The notes under the pieces: model-generated
Databases searched by the model: none
Seen by the model: only the letters and a program-made list of their open reading frames with translations
Told to the model about the DNA's origin: nothing
Translations under genes and position numbers: made by a program
Shown: positions 56,401-64,000 of the stretch, piece by piece
Position numbering within the stretch: the first letter of the stretch is position 1
Layout of the letters: each line of letters begins with the position of its first letter
Source: Silene conica
Lineage: Eukaryota; Streptophyta; Magnoliopsida; Caryophyllales; Caryophyllaceae
Assembly (NCBI GenBank): GCA_029255685.2
Contig: CM055312.2
Span: forward strand, 11,308,649-11,372,648
Length of the DNA: 64,000 nucleotides
Reading direction: 5' to 3'

Positions 56401-57013
56401 TTTAAGCTTGAATATCAAATATTTCTTACAAACCTTATTTGAGGAGTATTCTACTTCTACTCCTCAATCAAAGAGAGGTGCCTCATCTTCTAATTCCACC
56501 AACACCACTAGAACTAACCCTTACCCTAAGGATAATAAACAAGATGATACTTTTAACTTTGGTGCGCTTTTGAGTAATGGGTTTGACCTTGATGTGGGTG
56601 ATGGAGATGTTGGGAAAAAAACTGAATGGGAAAAGTATTTAGATGAACCTCGAGAAAGTAGGGAATCAAATTTTAACATTTTACAATGGTGGAAGGATAA
56701 CCAAAAAAGATATTTCGTACTTTCTTTGATTGCCCGTGATGTACTTGCTATTCCGGTCTCTTCGGTTGCTTCCGAGTCCGCTTTTAGCACCGGGGGTCGG
56801 GTTCTAGATTCATTCTGTACATGTTTGTCTCCAAGAATGGTGGAGGCTCTTTTATGTACTCAAGATTGGCTCCGTACTGCTGGGACCCCCGCTTTGCGTT
56901 GAGGATACATTATTTGACATGGACAAAATCGAAAAGGGTGAGGTCATTTTTTTTTCTGCAAGTTTCTGCCTACTGCCTAGTTTATTAATGTTTGGGCTGC
57001 ATCTTTGTGGTTT

Positions 57014-58448
57014 TGATGTGTCTTATTTTTATATGATTTTCACCCCTCTTTTAGCTCATCTTTACATGATAATTTGCACTTTATGAGGTGATTTTATGAG
57101 CTAATTCCGTGTTGTAGGTGTTTTGCATGTTTTGTTGCATTTTGTTGGAAACGGAGCAAGTTGCGACCTTTTTCTATCATTTTGGCATTCACCGAGCACC
57201 ACGAGGCTACTTGGAGCGAGTTTTGGCCATGTAAGGGCATTTTGGGAAGATTCACTCATTCCCGAGGAAGAAGAAATGAAATTTGGTTGGTACTTGAGCC
57301 AAAAAAAAGTGAGAACTAATAAAGAAAAGAAGAGATTGCAAGGTCCCCGGATTGCTGTTCGAACCCCAGAATCTCGGGGTTGATGCGAGATAGCCATATA
57401 CCCAATTGCTGCGCCCCCGAGACTTGTTCAAACCCCAGAATCTTGGGGTTTGATACCTGAGCAATTCTTGGCCTCAATTGCTGCGCCCACTAAGACTGTT
57501 TGGTCCCCGGATTTTCGGGGATTGTGCAACTGAGCAACTCTTCACTTTCCTAGCTAGTTTTTGTATTTAAACTCATCACTAGAGAGAATTTTACTCATGC
57601 TTTTTCATACATTTCCCTAAAACTACAAAAGCCTAGTTTCCTTTATGTTCTTAGTTTTTCAATCATCAACTTTTATGCTTTAATTCCGGGTTTTATTTGA
57701 AGATTACTTTGCTCTTAATAATCAAGTTCTTGTTCTTATTTCCTTAAGTTGGTAATTTCTATTCCTTGCTTTTATATTATCATTTTAATTCCAATTTATA
57801 TATTGTTATCATGTTTATGTTAATCAAATCAATCTTTGTTAGTTTATATATTATCATGAGTGGGTAGTCTTATAATCAAGGGTTTAGGGAAGCCATGGTA
57901 GATTAGTAATTGATAATTGTTGAATTGGGATTTATTATTATCAATTTGTTGTTTCTATAACATGCTTGTTATGTATTGTTAACCTTTGATTCTTGATCAC
58001 AATTATTGGTTATCTTGTTAATTCTTTTCCTAAGATCGAAAGTCGGGGATAGAATTTGGCTAAGCATGTTTTGTAGCGCGACCTAGTAAGTGCGAGAGCC
58101 CGCTAGTAATCGTTCTAAGACTAGTAATAAAATCGAGAGATAATTGCTAATAAGTCTAGACAACTTTTGATCATATGTTTCCCCAATTCGACATCAATTA
58201 TAGCTAATTTACATGTGTGAACCTATTTCCCTAGATCTTTTATTATCATTGTTTTACATCTCAATTTGTTATCGTTTCAATCATCAAACCAATCAATCAA
58301 TCGAATCGACCTTGATAGAATTCTAACCATATAATAGCTTGTCATATTGCATCTACCGTCTCCCTGAGATCGACCCCTACTTCCTTATCTACATTCATTT
58401 GTTAGTTAAGCCTAGGGTATCTTTGTTAGGTACGCGATAAGCCTATCA
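57014..58448 (+). mobile_element. Solo gypsy LTR inside hAT transposase intron
   Basis: 1435 bp, TGATGTGTC...CCTATCA, with the exact 5-bp TSD GGTTT (57009-57013, 58449-58453). The start resembles the LTR of the gypsy element at 1967 (TGATACGTGTC on its strand), so the lineage is probably related. It contains three short repeats with CCCCGGATTTTCGGGG-like dyads (57344-57525). Confidence 0.88.
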
Positions 58449-58453
58449 GGTTT

Positions 58454-59480
58454 ATTGCTGAAATTTTCTGCCTACTGTCTAATATTTGTTAGTTTATTAA
58501 TGTTTCTGCCTACTGCCTACTGTTTGTTAGTTTATTATTGCTGGAAGTTTCTGTCTATAGTTGAATAATGTTTATTATTGTTAGTTTATTAATCTTTCTG
58601 TCTTACAAAGTTTCTGTTTATTATTGTTAGTTTATTAATCTTTGTCTTAAAAAGTTTCTGTTTATTATTGTTAGTTTATTAATCTTTCTGTCTTAAAAAG
58701 ATTGGAAAACAAACGAGTCATAATGCTAGCCTCGTAATGTTTAGAATGAGAAGCATTGGTTGAAGCACTTGGCTAAGCAAATTCTGGGGATATTAGATTA
58801 GTCTACTTGAATCACAGAATGTGTCGAGCACTCGCCTAATGTGTTCAATAAACAAGACAGGGAGGTTCCGCCCCTTAGTATGATAAGGAATGTGCCACGT
58901 TGTGTAGTCCCATGCTCTTGTGTTGTCTTCTTGTATTGTCTTGTCCTATCTTGTGAGGTGGGAGGCTTCTATTCTGATGTTGTCTGAGTTGTATCTTCTT
59001 TCGGAGTGGAGCTTTTTGTGGTCCTTTCTTCTGATGCCTATTCCGATGTTGTCTGAGCTGTACCATACGTAGTTGTCCTATTTATCAGGATTCACAGGCA
59101 GAGAGAAAGGAAGCCTTTGCCCTTTGATTCATATAAAGCTCTAACGAAAGCAAGATAATTTATCTTTATTATTAGAAAGCTCGAAAGCATGTCAGCATGA
59201 GATCCCTCTTAAAGAAAGAGAGAATGTGCACTCTGGTATCAGAGTAAGCTATAGAATATTGGGCTGTATGCTTTTAGGTGTTGTCTCACTTAGAGGGTCT
59301 TAGAAAAATGCTACACTTTCGCCGATGAGACTGGGGTGTATACCTACTGATAAAATTAATTTTAGCAGGGGCGTTCATAGAACAAAACAAGAATGGCGGT
59401 GCCTACTGTTTGTTAGTTTAAATTGCAGTTTATTTATTCCTTCATTTATACTAATTGTGTTTGTAAATGTGAAATGGCAG
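58454..59480 (+). other. Rest of hAT transposase last intron
   Basis: Begins with tandem TTTCTGTTTATTATTGTTAGTTTATTAATC repeats, period about 60 bp (58440-58700), then unremarkable sequence to the acceptor at 59480. No gene seen. Confidence 0.6.
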
Positions 59481-59981
59481 ATATGAGAGACTTGAGGTTG
59501 GCGCAACCTGAGATCGTTGTTGACGAAGATTGAAGACTTGTTATCAAATTTGTAACATAGACTTGTTATTTTATAATTTATGGAACTTGTAATTTTATAA
59601 TTTATGGGACTTGTAATTTTATAATTTATGGGACTTGTAATTTATTAGATCGGAAATTGTAATTTGAAGACTTGTAATTTATGGTTTTATACTTTTATGG
59701 CATCGAAAAGACGAAGACCCCTCAAAATGTGGTATGGACCTTTAGTTTTTGTTTACAAAAGCCCACTGGGAAATGCCCAATAGGCCCATTATCATTGCCA
59801 AATGCAAACAGCCAAAACCGGATAAAATCTGGATTTGGAAAACTGCATATCCGAATTTTCGGATATCCAATAAATTCGGATCGGATGTGGATCATGAAAA
59901 TTGAAGTTTTTAAATTCGGATATACGATCCCGATTCCAAAACCGGATCGGATATCCGGTTTTGCTCAGCCCTAGGTTCATT

Positions 59982-60649
59982 GATATGCACACCTCTAGTT
60001 TACGTCGGCGAAGAGCTCTAGAAGGGTTCACTGTTGCAGCGGTTTTGGGCTCAGTTCCTGGTAATCCTTCATCAGGCACGGACGGTAGGGGACACGTCAT
60101 TAGATAAACACAATGATCTGGACCGGGTGTAAGGTTGAGTTTTGGTGGTTTTTGGGATGGGGAAGATGAATTGATTTGGAACGAAGGGTAGAACGGGGGG
60201 TCGGGTGTGTTGATGAGGGTTTGTGGAAAGGGTTACGGGTTTAGGGGAAATGAAAGGTAGGTTGGGTATTTTGATTGGGTTTGGTTATTTGGGTTAAGTT
60301 TGGGTTTTTTATGAATTGGGTGGGTGTATGTGGTATAAGATGGAAGGGTGGATTATATTTGCCAGAAAAAACATGCTACGAGTATACAAGATAAACATTT
60401 TACAGAAAGAACGACTCAATGCTAGTCTTTGAACAACAACCGACTAGAGTAAGCAATTTACATTGAAACTGAAATCATGTGAGACACGTATAAAACACAT
60501 ATGCACACCTCTTCCAAATTAGTCAGTCATGGGAGGAGAATAATTAGGACAAAGACGCTAAGAACTACTATTTAGAAGACCTAATTCTAATCGGATTTTC
60601 TCAATTTGTTCTCTTGCTAATGGTTTAGAAAAAATGCTAGACAATTAAT
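59982..60649 (-). other. Copia interior where integrase and reverse transcriptase should lie
   Basis: Only about 670 bp, with no recognisable integrase, reverse transcriptase or RNase H motif on either strand. In transcription order it links the protease remnant to the possible 3' frame, so several kilobases of pol have been deleted. Confidence 0.55.
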
Positions 60650-60961
60650 CTTCAGTTTTGCAAAACTTCAAACATATGTTCCCTTTTTCGACATTATTAC
60701 GCAAAAAAATCAAGCAAGTATTGTTCAAGACCTTTTACCATCATCACACCATCCATGAAATGTGAAAAAGACTTACCATTTTTGCGAATACCAACTATCT
60801 CACCCTTTTTTGTTGTCTCTGAATGCCACGTTTCCACCATTGTAAGCCCTTAACGAGAGGAATTGGTTCTTATTACCTGTCATATGTCATGAATATCCAC
60901 TAACAAGATACCAATGGTGGCCTCCTCTCATGTGGCCCTGAAATAAGATTAGTTAGAAGAT
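60650..60961 (-). pseudogene. Copia protease remnant
   Basis: Directly after the gag stop, minus-strand pieces read HMTG, NKNQFLS, AYNGGNVAF and GIRKNGKSF, the pattern after the active site of plant Copia proteases. The active-site Asp appears to be Val, and stops and shifts occur, so it is dead. Confidence 0.6.
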
Positions 60962-63071
60962 CTATCTAGGAACCCAAACAAGTTTGGGTCCCTTCTTATG
61001 ACGAACAGTATCAAGAATATCTTTTCTAATCCACATTTTCTTAAGGACTTTTATGTTATTATCCAAATGTCTCAGTCGTTTGGCACAAGCATTAAATACG
61101 TGACCTGTTTTTCCACAAAATTTACAAATGATATATTCAGGTAATCCAACATATTTATGCTTGCAAAAGTCTCTATCATTGGGTTCAGATTTCTTAGCGT
61201 AAATGAAGTCACGCTGTTTTGAACAGACTGGAGGAGTGTTTAATTTGTGTTCAGAAAAACGAACAGTACGATATTGAGGATCGTTTTGTCTGACGTCAGA
61301 ACTAGACTCATGCACATTGGAACAGTCTGGAGGAGTGTTTGGTTTCTTTTCAGGAACCCAGACAGTACGATATTGAGGATCGTTTTGTCTGATGTCAGAA
61401 CATGAATCGTACCCTAATCCAAGTTTCTTAGTGTTCTTAGATTGATTGACTAGGAAATTTAGCACGGTATTACTTCCTTCCCATTTGGATGCAACATTTC
61501 TAGCATTATCCAGGTCTGTCTCTAGGTTTTTTACTCTTTCAAGCAGTTTCTTATGTTTGTATAAAAGAGCATCATAGTCAACGTTTAATCTATCAAACCT
61601 AGAGCATGTATCTGAGTACCTAGAAGTTCTAGTAGCATGTAAAGTTTTTTGTTCATCCAGTTCTTTAGTAAGCATGTGAATTTGATTGACAAGCGACTCA
61701 TTTTTGACAGTAAGTTCAGTCAGTTCAGATTGAACAGTCTGGTTGAATGTTTGTTTGCCTACTTTTCTTAACTCACGTTTTAAGTCTATGTTCTCCTCCG
61801 CTATACTTTCTATTTCAGATTGCATATAGCATTCAGTTGTTTGTTCTGTTCATAACTGTTATGTAAAGTCTCATCAAGTAATCTTAAAATTCTTTCTTTA
61901 GATAAAGACCGCATTTTAGTTTTGAGTTTTGAAAGACTTACCTCATCTTCGGATTCATTGTCTGATTCACTATCTAAGCCATCTGAGTGAGTCATAAGAC
62001 ATCTGATTGTATCCTCATCCCTTTTTCGTTGAGATCTTGGTTTGTAGATTGATCTCAGACACAACTTCTCATTTTTTCCGTCATTAGAGGGTTCATCATC
62101 TTCTGAATCAGACTCACCCCAAACTGCAGCCATCATTACACGTTTGTACTCTTGCTTAGATTTTTCACGTTTGTCCTTCCATTTTTCTTCTTCCCACATA
62201 GGACAATTTCTGATTTGATGATCACGTTTCCCACAGTTGAAACAACCCATTCGAGATGTGGAACGTGATGAAGATGATGAAAAATCTTTTGGTTTGTAAC
62301 TATCAAACTTTCCTTCATTCTGTTTTCTAATGATTTTAGCAATTCGTTTAGATAACAGAGCCACTTCCTCCTCAAGATCATTTTCATTTTCACTTGACAA
62401 GGCGTTTAAGGCTAGTCCCTTAGCTCTGGGCTTCTCAACATCATTATCGAGAACTAACTCGTGTGCCATGAGAGATCCCATTAAAGCTTCATAGGTAAGA
62501 GTTGTTAAATCTCTAGCCTCTTCGATGGCGGTGACTTTAGCCTGCCATTTCTTAGTTAAACTCTTAAAATTTTGCGGATAATGTCCTCGGTTTCAAAAGT
62601 TCTACCAAGATTGGAAAGTTCGTTAGTTATGTTGGAAAAACGTGAAGACGTGCTTTTAATTGATTCATCTTGTTGCTTTTTAAAGGAGTCGTATTGTTGC
62701 ATTAAAATGTCAATACGTTGTTTCTTTACTTGCATTGTTCCCTCATGGGCTAGTTCTAGACTATCCCATATTTGTTTGGCCGTTTTGCATCCTGCAATAC
62801 GACTTGTTTCGGATTCTCCAATCCCAGATTGCAGGAGTGATATGGCTCTAGCATTCTTATCCGCCTTTTTGTAATCATTAGATGTGTAGTCCTTTGGTGC
62901 CTTTTCACTCACAACACCATTAGCATCGGTGGAGGTGATGGTAAGGGGACCATTTTGAATGATTACCCAACATTCGTAATCCATTCCTTGTATAAAATGC
63001 ATTATACGATTTTTCCACCAACCATAGTCCGTGCCATCAAAGATAGGACATTTGACAATTTTGGAACTCAT
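60962..63071 (-). pseudogene. Copia gag polyprotein in three frames
   Basis: ATG 63071 starts MSSKIVKCPIFDGTDYGWWK, a UBN2-type Copia gag domain, with AKQIWDSLELAHEGT and RFSNITNELSNLGR. A one-base loss near 62572 shifts the frame. The next piece (to 61810) holds a knuckle CFNCGKRDHQIRNC and acidic stretches. A two-base AT insertion near 61823 shifts again. The last piece (to 60962) is coiled coil with a duplicated block of about 32 residues (SDVRQNDPQYRTV occurs once complete and once as SDIRQ...) and a second CCHC motif CKFCGKTGHVFNAC, ending GPKLVWVPR. Gag with this double-knuckle, coiled-coil plan is known from SIRE-like elements. Confidence 0.8.
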
Positions 63072-63148
63072 TGAAAAACAAACAAAAATAGGATAAATAA
63101 ACTCATAAAGGATCAAACTCTTTGCGGTAAAGCAATCAAGAGCACGAG

Positions 63149-63160
63149 GCTCTGATACCA
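63149..63160 (-). other. Primer binding site, tRNA-iMet type
   Basis: On the minus strand TGGTATCAGAGC follows the LTR after two bases; this is the usual initiator-Met primer site of plant Copia elements. Confidence 0.9.
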
Positions 63161-63162
63161 AT

Positions 63163-64000
63163 TGATGAGTTTATCGATCCGGTACCTAAGAGGGGGAGGG
63201 GGTGAATTAAGTACTCCTTTTTAAAATCTTGACTTTTATTCTACTAATTTCGTTGGCAGCACACAAACGAATTTAAACAGTATTGAATACTGTCCAAAAT
63301 ATTGTAACCTGTGCTGAGATTGTGAAATTAGTTACGAGAAAAGATGCAAATAAAAACGACAAAGTACGAAAGACAAATAAAAAGGAAACGAGACACGCGA
63401 TTTTTAACGTGGTTCGAACTACTCTCTAAAGATCTACGTCCACCCCTTTCTCTTATTATTTTTATAACCAAACCCGATTACAAAAACAATCCCCACGATC
63501 AACGCGATCGTGCAACTCGAGTACAACCCGTACTCCAAATATTTTTCCTTACAACTGAATGAATGAAAAACACTGATTACAATTTTGTCTCCTTGAAATA
63601 TTCAATAGATGTGAACAAAGGAGAGCAAAATTATTCTATGAGTAAACGAACTTGCTTTTAATCAATGTCGGTTTTGAAAGTACGGTTTGTGAAACAGTTT
63701 GCAAAAATTGTTTTTATAAAATTCTTTTAAGAACGTCCTTTTGCAAAACCTGTTTTGAATACTCACACTTGCTTTTAGAAATATGCTTTTAAAGAATAAA
63801 AAACAAGTCAGAGAGTTTGGTGGTTCTCTTCACGTTGAAATCTCAAGTATTATATACTTGGTCAACCCTTGAGAACTACTGAAGAGAAACAAATCTTTTG
63901 GCTAGCAATTTGAGTTCAATTAGGAAACAATTTCCTTATTTGACAAAGATTTTTCTCCACAAAATAATTTTGTTATTTTAGAAAGATATTTCATAAAAAC
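63163..64000 (-). repeat. 5' LTR of Copia element, truncated by window
   Basis: 838 bp visible of an expected 1074; about 98 percent like 51089-51926. Confidence 0.9.

Larger units (their letters stand above)
54819..59533 (+). pseudogene. hAT transposase (BED finger, RNase H-like core, hATC)
   Basis: ATG 54819 follows a TTTGCAG acceptor, so a leader intron is likely. BED finger: RYWDHFERSK...VCLYC...LSGHLKKC. Core: TTNLWTSGQNLSYMCLTAHF (first Asp region altered), LTVDNASSND, HMRCVAHILNLVV, CLDVETRWNSTYLML. The C-terminal hATC dimerisation block contains LQWWKDNQKRYFVLSLIARD, SVASESAFSTGGRVLD and a C-terminal ALLCTQDWL. Lesions: TAG at 55227-55229 (likely Trp), a one-base deletion near 55843, and a frameshift near 56896. 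After that shift DTLFDMDKIEK leads to a donor at 56938; the last exon 59481-59533 (MRDLRLAQPEIVVDED) completes the protein in phase. Three breaks, so inactive. Confidence 0.9.
53473..59973 (+). mobile_element. hAT transposon with broken transposase and nested solo LTR
   Basis: Ends TAGGGCTGAGCAAAA at both termini (inverted) and the exact 8-bp TSD GGTTCATT at 53465-53472 and 59974-59981. CCGAATCCGATCCGAAT-type subterminal repeats stand on both sides. It holds a transposase gene (54819-59533) whose last intron was invaded by a gypsy LTR. 6501 bp, inserted in the Copia interior. Confidence 0.95.
51089..64000 (-). mobile_element. Copia (SIRE-like) LTR retrotransposon, pol lost, right LTR cut by window end
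   Basis: Direct LTRs at 51089-52162 and from 63163, orientation minus: primer site GGTATCAGAGC next to the right LTR and a polypurine tract next to the left. The interior reads, in transcription order: gag in three frame-shifted pieces, a decayed protease remnant, then no integrase or reverse transcriptase, then a possible 3' frame split by a hAT element. I count roughly 18-19 differences in the 838 bp of LTR that can be compared, about 2 percent, so the insertion is older than the gypsy element at 1967. TSD cannot be checked because the right end is outside. Confidence 0.88.

Overview
This is a piece of nuclear DNA from a flowering plant, probably a eudicot. The evidence is spliced host genes with GT-AG introns, AT-rich introns, and plant-type transposons (MULE, hAT, PIF/Harbinger, Helitron, Copia and Athila/Tat-like gypsy LTR elements). 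The species cannot be fixed from sequence alone. Two host genes look intact. SMO2 (sterol-4-alpha-methyl oxidase 2, seven exons, plus strand, 20836-29843) acts in sterol synthesis. PUR2 (glycinamide ribonucleotide synthetase, four coding exons, minus strand, 30593-34967) acts in purine synthesis. They converge tail to tail. A broken eIF3g-like copy lies at 15805-17884. Almost everything else is transposons, many with exact target-site duplications (TSDs). Layout: 1-454 is the 3' end of a LINE with a poly-A tail. 979-12761 is a Mutator-like element (MULE-1) with 98-bp terminal inverted repeats (TIRs) and a perfect 9-bp TSD. It carries two convergent genes, a five-exon transposase and a small GRF zinc-finger/coiled-coil/membrane protein, and between them sits a very young non-autonomous gypsy element (1967-8187). 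12842-15325 is a minus-strand Helitron. 15805-20311 holds the eIF3g pseudogene, nested MITEs, a solo LTR and a hAT MITE. 20836-29843 is SMO2, whose last intron (5.95 kb) is filled by five elements separated by (TA)n microsatellites, two of them with tandem-repeat cores. 35668-37163 holds two inverted-repeat elements. 37864-42970 is a second, decayed MULE (MULE-2), also with two convergent genes: a plant-mobile-domain (PMD) gene and a FAR1-type transposase. 43000-51088 is gene-free DNA with hAT, Tourist-like and Helitron insertions nested in each other. 51089-64000 is a minus-strand Copia (SIRE-like) element whose pol is almost wholly lost. It contains a 6.5-kb hAT element, which in turn contains a solo gypsy LTR; the Copia right LTR runs off the window. 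Best candidates for something unusual: the repeated two-gene convergent MULE plan (transposase plus an accessory gene, recalling maize MuDR); the chain of (TA)n-bounded elements whose cores share a 21-bp subrepeat; and the dense palindromic GGTCGGCCGACC modules in the young gypsy element.
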